DNA of 64,000 bases from Pseudomonadota bacterium (lineage in GTDB: Bacteria > Myxococcota_A > Polyangia > Haliangiales > Haliangiaceae): contig JAEYYV010000084.1 in assembly GCA_023428295.1 (NCBI GenBank), positions 1 to 64,000 on the forward strand, written 5' to 3'. Made by a program: the position numbers and the translations under genes. Positions within the stretch are counted from its first letter, which is position 1. Each line of letters starts with the position of its first letter. This document shows, in pieces, positions 19,911-27,423 of this stretch. The notes beneath the pieces were generated by a model, which had not been told where the DNA came from, made no database searches, and worked only from the letters and a program-made list of their open reading frames with translations.

Positions 19911-19933
19911 CCTCCTCTTGTTGCGAGAGGAGA
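19911..19933 (-). promoter_or_regulatory. Hairpin sequestering the Shine-Dalgarno of the MBL/sigma-54-activator operon
   Basis: On the minus strand CTCCTCT (19932-19926), loop CGCAACA, and AGAGGAG (19918-19912) form a 7-bp stem. A G-U pair can extend it to include the last G of AGAGGAGG. The whole Shine-Dalgarno of the ATG at 19904 is therefore paired. This is the layout of a translational switch or RNA thermometer. Confidence 0.6.
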
Positions 19934-19993
19934 TAGAGCAGCCCTCGTGCCACGCGCGTTGTTGCGAGGTTACGGACTATCCGACATCGAGAC

Positions 19994-20010
19994 TGCTTCG
20001 AATCGAAGCA
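19994..20010. promoter_or_regulatory. 17-bp dyad upstream of the MBL/sigma-54-activator operon
   Basis: TGCTTCGA, central A, TCGAAGCA: perfect 8-bp half-sites. The loop is too short for an RNA hairpin, so a DNA operator is more likely. If the minus-strand TAACCT at 19972-19967 is the -10, the dyad lies around -34 to -50, where activators often bind. Confidence 0.45.
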
Positions 20011-20049
20011 ATCGCCGTCCGGATCGCAGCAACGTGCAACCGAACAGCG

Positions 20050-21354
20050 CTACTCGGGAACGACGCTGGTGGCGGGGACCCACACGGTCTGGCCGGTGGC
20101 ACCGATCTCGAGCTCGTAGTAGCCCGACATCATCTGGCGCACCGTCGCGGACTGCATGAGTCCAGTGGGGCCGGGCACGAGCACGCGGCTGCCGACGGGA
20201 ACTTTGGGCTTGAGCTCCTCGACGGCGGACTGGCCGCGACCGATCGCACCCATCCCGATGCCCATGATCGAGCGCGGCTGATCGGGCTTGGATTCGGAAG
20301 CAGCAGGCTTCTGCGCTTTGAGCTCCGCGCTGTCGGCTTTGGGAACTTCGATCGGCGCTGCTTTGCGTACGGGCGGTGCGGCGGGAGGCGGAACCGCGGC
20401 CGACGCGATCGTCGAGCGCGGCTCGCGCGAGCTCGAGCCGATCTCGCCCGAGGCAGAGGCCGACGTCTCGGGCGTGATCGCCGCGGCCTTCTTGGATCCG
20501 CCGATCTCGCCGGAGACGGTCGTCGGCTTGTCCGTCGGCGCGACGCTCGCGACAGGCTTCGCCGCGGGCTTCTCGGGGACCGTTGGAACGGGCGGCGCTT
20601 CGGGCGTGAGCGCGGGCATGCCGCGAACGGTCTCGAGCGCACCGTCGGGGCGACCGTAGAACGGAGGCGGCTCGGTCTCCGCGTGATGGCGACCGTGACC
20701 GTTGGTGGGAGCGGGCGTGTGATACGCGTGCTCGGGGTTGGGCATCTCGAGGTACGGCGTGGAGCCGTCGTCGGCCGCGACCATCACGTAGCCCATACGG
20801 ATCAGCTCGACGCCAAAGACGGCGCCGGCGGTCGGGTTGTACGCGATCAACTCCTCGACGATGTTGGTCAGCGTTCCCGAGTCAGTGACCGCCGCGGGAC
20901 CGCCCGCCATCACGACGCGGCGAGTGAGCAGACGAGCGAGCATGCGCTCCACGCTGCGACGCACGCTGCGAAGGACGCCTTCATTGACCGAGTCGAAGGG
21001 CAGACCGACGAACTGCGCGATCAGAAGGCCGGGGTCGGCGCAGCGAACTTGCAACGAGCCCGTCGCGCGGAGGCGAACCGGCTGGCCGGTCGACGGGATC
21101 ACGAAGCCCGTCACCATGTCGAAGTTCACTTCCACAGGTGCGGTGAGCACGAAGAACGCAGCGACCGGTCGCGTCGGATCCGGCGTGCGCCATCGATGAC
21201 GACCGGGACCGAGACGGTCTCCGACCATCCATGCTGGGCACATGACAACCTGCTCGTCTTCCGAGCAAGCCACCTCGCATTCGGGGCCGATCGGAAACGG
21301 CCAGGCGTACACGAGATGGTCTGCCGCGACTCCGTCGCGAGCGATGACCGTCAT
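20050..21354 (-). CDS. SPFH/virion-core-like protein with Pro/Ala/Ser linker and C-terminal SH3-like domain
   Basis: 434 aa, no signal peptide. The N-terminal about 215 aa (HLVYAWPFPIGPECEVACSE, then EQVVMCPAWMVGDRLGPGRH) look like the SPFH-related proteins often called virion core-like (YdjI-type), with the usual helical tail (LIAQFVGLPFDSVNEGVLRS). A disordered Pro/Ala/Ser/Lys linker spans about 215-380. The last 55 aa (VPVGSRVLVPGPTGLMQSAT, then WVPATSVVPE) look like a small SH3/Tudor-type barrel. Such proteins may scaffold membrane or chaperone complexes, but the role here is inferred. TACTAT lies 8 nt before the ATG. Confidence 0.7.
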   Translation of the reverse strand: MTVIARDGVAADHLVYAWPFPIGPECEVACSEDEQVVMCPAWMVGDRLGPGRHRWRTPDPTRPVAAFFVLTAPVEVNFDMVTGFVIPSTGQPVRLRATGSLQVRCADPGLLIAQFVGLPFDSVNEGVLRSVRRSVERMLARLLTRRVVMAGGPAAVTDSGTLTNIVEELIAYNPTAGAVFGVELIRMGYVMVAADDGSTPYLEMPNPEHAYHTPAPTNGHGRHHAETEPPPFYGRPDGALETVRGMPALTPEAPPVPTVPEKPAAKPVASVAPTDKPTTVSGEIGGSKKAAAITPETSASASGEIGSSSREPRSTIASAAVPPPAAPPVRKAAPIEVPKADSAELKAQKPAASESKPDQPRSIMGIGMGAIGRGQSAVEELKPKVPVGSRVLVPGPTGLMQSATVRQMMSGYYELEIGATGQTVWVPATSVVPE

Positions 21355-21362
21355 CGCTAGGG

Positions 21363-21378
21363 ATAGTACCTGATCAGG
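21363..21378 (-). promoter_or_regulatory. Putative -10 box with adjoining 10-bp palindrome, SPFH-like gene
   Basis: Minus-strand TACTAT (21368-21363) ends 8 nt before ATG 21354. Directly upstream of it is CCTGATCAGG (21369-21378), a perfect palindrome placed where a repressor would block RNA polymerase. Confidence 0.4.
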
Positions 21379-21412
21379 GAAGCGCGATCAGCGCCGACGC
21401 GTATAGTTGTCA

Positions 21413-22723
21413 TTACGCGGTGGCGTCCGCCGCACCCTCTTCGTCCGGGTGCGCGACGGGATGGATCCGCACGCGCCGGACGCGCCGGGGGGACGACTCG
21501 ATCACCTCGAGGACGGTGCCGTTATCGGTTGTCAGCCGTTCCCCGGCCTGTGGAATAGCCTGTGCGAGGGACATGCAGAGACCGGCGATGGTGGTTCGGT
21601 CCTTTCCTACCGGCAGGTCTAGGTGCAGGTCGCGATTGACCTTGCGGACCGAGGCCCAGCCCTGGACCAGGATCGTCCCACCTGGTTCGCGGGTGAAGAA
21701 CTGCTCGGGGACGTCATCCTCGGACATGATGTCGCCGACCAGCTCCTCGATCAGGTCCTCGGTCGTGACCAGGCCGGACAGGCCGCCGTTCTCGTCGACC
21801 ACCACGGCCATCTGCGTACGGCGGCGCTGCATCTCCCGCAATAAATCGAGGGCACGCGTGGATTCGGGGACTTTGTGCGGCGGCCGCAGGATGTCCTCGA
21901 GCACCACGAGGCCTTTCTCCCAGGCGAGCGCGAGGACATCGCGCGCCACCACATAGCCGACGATGTTGTCGATGCTGCCGTCGTAGACCGGCATGCGCGA
22001 GTGGCCCTCCTCGAGGATCGCGCGTTGGACCTCGTCGGCCGAGAGGCCGCGGCGAAGCGCCACCACCCGGGTCCGCGGGACCATCACCTCGGCGACCGTG
22101 ACCTCACCAAAGCCGAGGGCGCGCGACGCGATCTCGGACGCGCGCGGATCGACCGAGCCAGTCTTGGCCGCTTCCTCGACGAGCTGCTGGAGCTCGTCCT
22201 TCGAGAGGCGCGCTTCGGTGAAGTTGGTCTTGTCGCCGAAGAACCGCAGGACGACGTTCGAGCACGCGGTCAAGAGCCAGACGATCGGGCGGAAGCTGGC
22301 GGCGACGAGCTCCAAGGGCCGTGCGACGAAGAACGAGTAGCGATCGGCGAACCGAAGCGCGAGCGACTTGGGGACCAGCTCGCCGATGACCAGCTCGACA
22401 TAGACGATCAGCGCGACGACGAGGACCAAGGCCGTGCCATGACCGAGGCCCACGTCGACGAGCTTCTCGGCGAGCACGGGTTCGAGCGTGGCGCCGCCGT
22501 AGACCGAGGCGGCGGTGCCGAAGGTGGTGATGCAGATCTGGACGGTCGCGAGAAAGCGCTCCGGGTTGTCGCGGAGGCGCTTGACCGCCAGCGCGCGCTT
22601 GTCGCGCCGCCGGATGAACTCGGACAGGCGCGTCTTGCGCACGCTGAGAACGGCGATCTCGGCGCCGGCAAAGATGCCGTTTCCGACTAGGAATGCGCAG
22701 ACGATCAAGATTGCCGTAGCCAT
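21413..22723 (-). CDS. CNNM/CorC-HlyC family transporter (DUF21-CBS-CorC)
   Basis: 436 aa. The N-terminal DUF21/CNNM membrane domain has hydrophobic helices (ILIVCAFLVGNGIFAGAEIA, LVLVVALIVYVELVIGELVP) and the conserved GELVPKSLALRFADR. A pair of CBS domains follows (VMVPRTRVVAL, IVGYVVARDVL, then MAVVVDENGGLSGLVTTEDL) and a C-terminal CorC/HlyC domain. The family handles Mg or Co export or is annotated as hemolysin-like. Start ATG at 22723. It is divergent from greB across a 47-bp gap that holds a strong inverted repeat. Length is normal for the family. Confidence 0.94.
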   Translation of the reverse strand: MATAILIVCAFLVGNGIFAGAEIAVLSVRKTRLSEFIRRRDKRALAVKRLRDNPERFLATVQICITTFGTAASVYGGATLEPVLAEKLVDVGLGHGTALVLVVALIVYVELVIGELVPKSLALRFADRYSFFVARPLELVAASFRPIVWLLTACSNVVLRFFGDKTNFTEARLSKDELQQLVEEAAKTGSVDPRASEIASRALGFGEVTVAEVMVPRTRVVALRRGLSADEVQRAILEEGHSRMPVYDGSIDNIVGYVVARDVLALAWEKGLVVLEDILRPPHKVPESTRALDLLREMQRRRTQMAVVVDENGGLSGLVTTEDLIEELVGDIMSEDDVPEQFFTREPGGTILVQGWASVRKVNRDLHLDLPVGKDRTTIAGLCMSLAQAIPQAGERLTTDNGTVLEVIESSPRRVRRVRIHPVAHPDEEGAADATA

Positions 22724-22741
22724 GCGCGCTCTGGATGCCGC

Positions 22742-22768
22742 CGCGCAGCATACCGGATATGCTGCGCG
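22742..22768. promoter_or_regulatory. Perfect 11-bp-arm inverted repeat between CNNM and greB
   Basis: CGCGCAGCATA (22742-22752), spacer CCGGA, TATGCTGCGCG (22758-22768). Each arm contains TATGCT reading outward. The plus-strand copy ends 7 nt before ATG 22771; the minus-strand copy lies 23 nt before the CNNM start. It may act as a pair of divergent -10 elements, as an operator, or as a hairpin at the greB start. Confidence 0.55.
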
Positions 22769-22770
22769 CG

Positions 22771-23328
22771 ATGTCGCAACGTAGCGACGACGACGAGCAA
22801 CCCGACGAGGACGACGAGGATGAAGCTGAAACAGCTCCTCGAAAGCCCGGCCAGAAGCATGTCGCGTATATCACCGCCGAAGGCTTCGCCGCGCTCAAGG
22901 CAGAGCACGAGCACTTGTGGGTCGTGGAACGTCCGCGCGTGACACAAGCGGTGTCCGACGCCGCAGCGCTCGGTGATCGCAGCGAGAACGCCGACTACAT
23001 CTACGGCAAGCGTCGCTTGCGCGAGATCGACCGCAGGCTGCGCTTCCTCACGAAGCGGCTCGAGACGCTGCAGGTCGTGAAGGACATCCCCGAGGATCCG
23101 AAGCGTGTGTTCTTTGCTGCGTGGGTCACGATCGAGGACGAGGACGGCGAGCAGAAGACATGGCGGATCGTCGGCGCGGACGAGAGCGAGCTCGGCCGCG
23201 GATACATCTCGATGGACTCGCCGGTCGCGCGTGCGCTCCTCGGCAAGCGCGAGGGCGACGAGGTCACGATTCGCGTTCCGAAGGGCGACGTCGACTACAC
23301 GATCGTCCGCGTGAAGTACACGCCATGA
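22771..23328 (+). CDS. greB: Transcription elongation factor GreB
   Basis: 185 aa from ATG 22771. A short acidic tail (DDDEQPDEDDEDEAE) precedes the Gre coiled coil (YITAEGFAALKAEHEHLW, then RSENADYIYGKRRLREIDRR with the acidic tip LGDRSENADY). The FKBP-like C-terminal domain follows (VFFAAWVTIEDEDGE, GYISMDSPVARALLGKREGD). YGKRRLREIDRRLRFL is the GreB rather than the GreA form. It stimulates transcript cleavage in backtracked RNAP. ATG 22759 is an alternative start inside the inverted repeat, but TATGCT placed 7 nt before 22771 favours the latter. The stop overlaps the next gene start (ATGA). Confidence 0.93.
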   Translation: MSQRSDDDEQPDEDDEDEAETAPRKPGQKHVAYITAEGFAALKAEHEHLWVVERPRVTQAVSDAAALGDRSENADYIYGKRRLREIDRRLRFLTKRLETLQVVKDIPEDPKRVFFAAWVTIEDEDGEQKTWRIVGADESELGRGYISMDSPVARALLGKREGDEVTIRVPKGDVDYTIVRVKYTP

Positions 23329-24560
23329 ACCGAGCCCCCGACACGAACGCGAGCGTTCCCGAGCCCATCCCGGAGCCGATCCACGACGAGCCGTCGCGCG
23401 CGATCATCGTGTCGCTTCCGCGCGAGCTCGCGCCGTACGCGCGCACGCAGCTGCGCTGGCGACCGGGCTGCGAGGTCACCGTCTTGCGCGACGGCACGGA
23501 GACGTTTCCCGCGATGCTCGAGGCGATCGCGAACGCGAAGAAGATCATCTCGTTCGAGACGTACATCCTCGCTGCCGACAAGACGGGCGAGCGCTTCAAA
23601 GCGGCGTTGATCGAGCGTGCGCGCGCGGGCGTGCAAGTACGCCTCATCTACGACGCGGTCGGCTCGTTCGGCTTGCCCGACGCGTTCGTGAACGAGCTGC
23701 GCGCGGAGAAGATCGAGGTGATCGACTTCAATCCGATCGCACCGTGGCGTCGTCGCTTCCGGCTCTCGCATCGCGATCACCGCAAGATCCTCGTCGTGGA
23801 CAACGTCGTGGGCTTCACCGGCGGTCTCAACATCGGGGACGACTACGCCCCGGTCTCCGAGGGTGGCGTCGGCTGGCACGACATGCACTGCCGCGTGACC
23901 GGGCCGATCGTCCTCGATCTCGCGCGCATGTTCCGCCGCACGTGGATCCGCGCCGGTGGCAAGCCGTTCTCGCCGATTCCCTCGGCGCACACCGCACCGC
24001 CGGGCAACGGCAGCTCGTTCGTGCGGCTGCTCGACAACACGCGCCGTCGTCAGCGAGGCGTCGTGCGACGCGCGTACTTGCACGTCATCCGCGCCGCCAA
24101 GATCTCGATCCTGATCCAGAACGCGTACTTCCTTCCGGATCGCGGGCTGCGGCGCGCGCTCACGCGAGCGGCACGTCGCGGTGTCGACGTGCGCGTGATC
24201 GTGCCGGGCCGCAGCGACGTGCGCGTGATCGAGTGGGCGTCGCTCTACGTGTTGCGCCGTCTCGCGCGCATGGGCATCGGCATCTACCGCTGGCGCGGTC
24301 CGATGATGCACGCGAAGACCGCGACGATCGACGCGACGTGGTCGACGATCGGTAGCTACAACTTCGACGCGCAGAGCCGCTTCCAGAACCTCGAGCTCAC
24401 CGTCGAGATCCTCGATCCGCCCACCGCGCAAACGCTCGTGCGTACGTTCGAGCACGACGTCGACAACTGTGATCGCTACACCGAGGAAGCGTGGAAGCGC
24501 CTGCCTTGGTACACCAAGGCGCTCGCCTGGCTCAGCTACCGCATTCGTCGATTCTTGTAG
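23325..24560 (+). CDS. Phospholipase-D-family protein, cardiolipin synthase-like
   Basis: 411 aa. Two HKD motifs are present: HRDHRKILVVDN with HxK...D in the N-terminal half, followed by FTGGLNIGDDY; and MMHAKTATIDATW in the C-terminal half, followed by IGSYNFDAQSRFQN. This is the cardiolipin synthase (ClsA/ClsB) arrangement, which transfers a phosphatidyl group between phosphatidylglycerol molecules. It has no N-terminal membrane helices, as in ClsB. A C-terminal amphipathic segment (YTKALAWLSYRIRRFL) may touch the membrane. The ATG overlaps the greB stop, so the genes are coupled. The frame is open upstream to 23121, but that part is a shadow of greB. Confidence 0.92.
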   Translation: MNRAPDTNASVPEPIPEPIHDEPSRAIIVSLPRELAPYARTQLRWRPGCEVTVLRDGTETFPAMLEAIANAKKIISFETYILAADKTGERFKAALIERARAGVQVRLIYDAVGSFGLPDAFVNELRAEKIEVIDFNPIAPWRRRFRLSHRDHRKILVVDNVVGFTGGLNIGDDYAPVSEGGVGWHDMHCRVTGPIVLDLARMFRRTWIRAGGKPFSPIPSAHTAPPGNGSSFVRLLDNTRRRQRGVVRRAYLHVIRAAKISILIQNAYFLPDRGLRRALTRAARRGVDVRVIVPGRSDVRVIEWASLYVLRRLARMGIGIYRWRGPMMHAKTATIDATWSTIGSYNFDAQSRFQNLELTVEILDPPTAQTLVRTFEHDVDNCDRYTEEAWKRLPWYTKALAWLSYRIRRFL

Positions 24561-24594
24561 TCGGTACGCGAGCTGCACCAAGCCTCGCCGAACT

Positions 24595-26052
24595 ATGAGT
24601 TTGGCGCACAAAGCAGCCCGCGGAGCCATGTGGACCGTGCTCAGCAGCATGGGCGGGCGTGCGGTGGGCGTTCTCGGCACGCTGGTCATGACCCGCTTCC
24701 TCGCGCCTGACGTCATCGGCGAGGTCGCGGCGGCGACGATCCTCGTGATGACTGCCAACTGGCTCACGATCTGGGGGTTCGGCCAGTACACGGTCGTCAA
24801 AGGACGCGGCGATGCGACGGCCGAGGTGCGCTGGCACGCCACGCTGTTCTACGTCGTCCTCGGGTTTCTCGCTCTCGGATCGATCGCGCTCGCCGGCGGT
24901 CATCTCGTCCCCGCATTCGGCGCTCCCGACGCGGCTCGCTACGTGCCGGGCATGGCCCTCGCGATCTTTCTCCGCCGTCTCGGTGCGATGCCCGAGCGCG
25001 TACTCACGCAGCAGATGAACTTCCGCGCGTCCGGCCTCTCGCTCGCGCTCGGCGAGCTCGCCTACACGATCTCCGCGCTCGCGCTCGCCGTTCTCGGCCA
25101 CGGCGGGATGTCTATCGTCTACGCGAACATCATCCAGTCGCTCGTCGTCATCGCGATCCTGTTCCGCGCCGCAGGCGTTCGCACGTGGGCCACACCGACG
25201 CGCTTCTCGTGGGCACGCGTGAAGGACATGCTCGCCTTTGGCGTCCCGCTCGGCATTCAAGGCATCGCAAATCAAGCGTCGCGCTACTGGGACAAGCTGA
25301 CCATCTCGCACTACTTCGGCACGGGCGCCGTGGGCACGTACAACATGGCCTACAACCTCGCCGACATTCCGGCGATCCAAGTCGGCGAGCAGATCGCGCT
25401 CGTGCTCATGCCGTCGATGGCCGAGCTCCCTCGCGATCGGCGCCCGCGCGCCCTCGAGCGCTCGTCCGCGCTGCTCTCGCTGATCATCTTTCCGCTCGCC
25501 GTGGGTCTCGGCCTCGTCGCATATCCGCTGATCTCGCTCATCCTGCCGAACAACGCGTGGCAAGACGTCGCCCCACTGCTCGCCGTGCTCACGTGTCTCT
25601 CGGTGTTCCGCCCGATCACGTGGGTGCTCTCCGCGTACCTCGAGGCCGAGTCGAAGACGAACCGCCTCATGTTCCTCGAGCTGCTCAAGATCGGCTTGCT
25701 CATCCTCGGCATCGCCGCGCTTCACCCGTTCGGTCTTCACGTCGCCGCCGGCGCGGTCGGCATCGCGTTCGGCTTCTCGGCGCTGCTCGGCATCGCGGTC
25801 GTGGTGCGCGAGGGCGTCTCGTGGCGCGCGCTACTCGCGGGCTTCCTGCGCCCGCTCGCCGCGTGCGGTGTGATGGCAGCCGCGGTGCTCCTCGTGGATC
25901 GCGGGCTCGACGCTGTCGGCGCGCACGCCGCCGTCCAGCTCGGCGTGGAGATCGTCGTCGGCGCGATCGCCTACGTGATCGCCGCATTCGTGTTCGCGAG
26001 AGACTCCGCGATCGATCTCCTGCAGCTCGTGAAGAAAGCGCTGCGTCGGTAG
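24595..26052 (+). CDS. Polysaccharide/oligosaccharide flippase (Wzx/MviN-like, MOP superfamily)
   Basis: 485 aa from ATG 24595. About 14 hydrophobic segments begin with ARGAMWTVLSSMGGRAVGVL and GTLVMTRFLAPDVIGEVAAA, the typical entry into the polysaccharide-transporter family (reentrant helix, then R-x-L-x-P-x-x-x-G). It should flip lipid-linked glycan repeat units across the inner membrane. No glycosyltransferases flank it, but a CapK-like ligase and a deacetylase-like gene are further along the window. A 34-bp gap separates it from the PLD gene, so co-transcription is possible. The frame opens earlier (24469), but the hydrophobic start fits 24595. Confidence 0.92.
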   Translation: MSLAHKAARGAMWTVLSSMGGRAVGVLGTLVMTRFLAPDVIGEVAAATILVMTANWLTIWGFGQYTVVKGRGDATAEVRWHATLFYVVLGFLALGSIALAGGHLVPAFGAPDAARYVPGMALAIFLRRLGAMPERVLTQQMNFRASGLSLALGELAYTISALALAVLGHGGMSIVYANIIQSLVVIAILFRAAGVRTWATPTRFSWARVKDMLAFGVPLGIQGIANQASRYWDKLTISHYFGTGAVGTYNMAYNLADIPAIQVGEQIALVLMPSMAELPRDRRPRALERSSALLSLIIFPLAVGLGLVAYPLISLILPNNAWQDVAPLLAVLTCLSVFRPITWVLSAYLEAESKTNRLMFLELLKIGLLILGIAALHPFGLHVAAGAVGIAFGFSALLGIAVVVREGVSWRALLAGFLRPLAACGVMAAAVLLVDRGLDAVGAHAAVQLGVEIVVGAIAYVIAAFVFARDSAIDLLQLVKKALRR

Positions 26053-26064
26053 CCCCGCATCGTC

Positions 26065-27423
26065 TTAGAAGTCGGTCAGGCCGAGCTGGAAGTACAGCTC
26101 GGGGCTGCGCGCTTCGATGCCGTAGCCGACGTCGAGGCCGAGGAGTGGCAGCACGATCGCTTTGACGTACACGCGAATGCCCGCGCCGACGTCGTTGCGC
26201 CAGTAGGAGACGCCCTCGCGTTGATGCGGCAGATACACGCGGTCCGCGTCGCGTGGGTTGCGGATGGCCATGTAGCCGGTGTCCCAGAAGCCGATCGCGC
26301 GGAACGCGAAGAAGCGCCACTTGGTGATCGGCACCGAGTACTCGACGCGGAAGAGTGCGCGCGTGTCGCCGCGGAAGCGATCGGTCGCGTAGCCCCGCAG
26401 GTCGACGACGCTGCCGAGCGTGAGGTCCTCGTGGAGAGGCAAGCTCCAGCCGAGGCCGCCGGTCGCGCGCACCTCGAACTGATGCTCTTGGAACAGGCGC
26501 CACGCGTAGTACGCGCGCGCGAGGAGGAGCTGGTAGTCGTAGTCGTCGAGACCGGGGATGGTCGTGTCGGCTATCAGCTGGACGTAGCCGCCCCACGAGA
26601 CGCCGAAGCGGTAGTGACGCGCGTCGAGCGTCAGGCGCGCTTGCGTCGAGACGTCCCAGCCGTCTTTTTCGGGGACAGCGAGGGGGCGGTCGGGGGCGGC
26701 AGGATCGATGGCATCGGAGAAGCTGATCTTCGCGCCGCGGAGGCGGAGATCGAAGTTGCACCACCACGCGAAGCGCCAGCCGATCAGAAAGCCGCCGCCG
26801 AGATACGTGGTGGTGGACTCGCGCGCGACGGTGGCGTCGGTGGGATCGCTGGGCGGGTTCGCGTACTCCTGCGCGATGCGCTGGAACGCGTAGAGGTCGG
26901 CGCGCAGCGTGAGCGGGGTGCCGCGTGCTTGCGGGACGAGATATGTGCCGAAGAACAGCGACTCGCGATCGCCGTACTGGCCGTAGAGCAGGAGCTTCTG
27001 GTTCAAGCCGAAGAGGTTGTTCTCGGCGAAGCCGAGGCCAAAGGATTTGCGACCGGGCAGGGAGAACACGGTGGGCGCGACGATCCACGAGTGCTTGTCG
27101 ACGACCGTCGCGACGACGAGGTATCCGCCGGGCGCTTCCTCGAGCGTGATCGTGACCTTCTCGAACAGCTCGCTCGAGACGAACGCTTGCTCGATCTCGG
27201 GGATGCTCCGGGCGGAGATGACGTCGCCCTCGTCGAGGCGCGCGAGGAACGGCGCGATGCGATCGCTCGTCTTGGTCTTGCCGCGGATGCGAAAGCCGAC
27301 GATCGGCCGGAGCTCGGACGCTTTGGACGCGTCGGACCGAGGCTCGCCGACCGTGACGTCGGCGTCAGCGCGCGCGGTCGCGCAGAGGGCGGCGACCAGA
27401 GCGGGGACAACGAATGTGCGCAG
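26065..27423 (-). CDS. Omp85/BamA-like outer-membrane protein with apparent CTG start
   Basis: 452 aa if started at CTG 27423. That start gives a normal signal peptide (RTFVVPALVAALCATARADA), a POTRA-like domain (GFRIRGKTKTSDRI, then EIEQAFVSSELFEKVTITLE) and a barrel with the Omp85 motif RGYATDRFRGDTRALFRVEY, ending GLTDF. The frame has no ATG, GTG or TTG between the stop of the upstream gene (TAG at 27426-27424, immediately before the CTG) and GTG 27069, which would delete the signal peptide and POTRA. TAG and CTG are adjacent and in the same frame as the acyl-CoA dehydrogenase. One POTRA plus barrel is short for BamA and closer to the small Omp85-like or TamA-like proteins. Confidence 0.82.
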   Translation of the reverse strand: MRTFVVPALVAALCATARADADVTVGEPRSDASKASELRPIVGFRIRGKTKTSDRIAPFLARLDEGDVISARSIPEIEQAFVSSELFEKVTITLEEAPGGYLVVATVVDKHSWIVAPTVFSLPGRKSFGLGFAENNLFGLNQKLLLYGQYGDRESLFFGTYLVPQARGTPLTLRADLYAFQRIAQEYANPPSDPTDATVARESTTTYLGGGFLIGWRFAWWCNFDLRLRGAKISFSDAIDPAAPDRPLAVPEKDGWDVSTQARLTLDARHYRFGVSWGGYVQLIADTTIPGLDDYDYQLLLARAYYAWRLFQEHQFEVRATGGLGWSLPLHEDLTLGSVVDLRGYATDRFRGDTRALFRVEYSVPITKWRFFAFRAIGFWDTGYMAIRNPRDADRVYLPHQREGVSYWRNDVGAGIRVYVKAIVLPLLGLDVGYGIEARSPELYFQLGLTDF

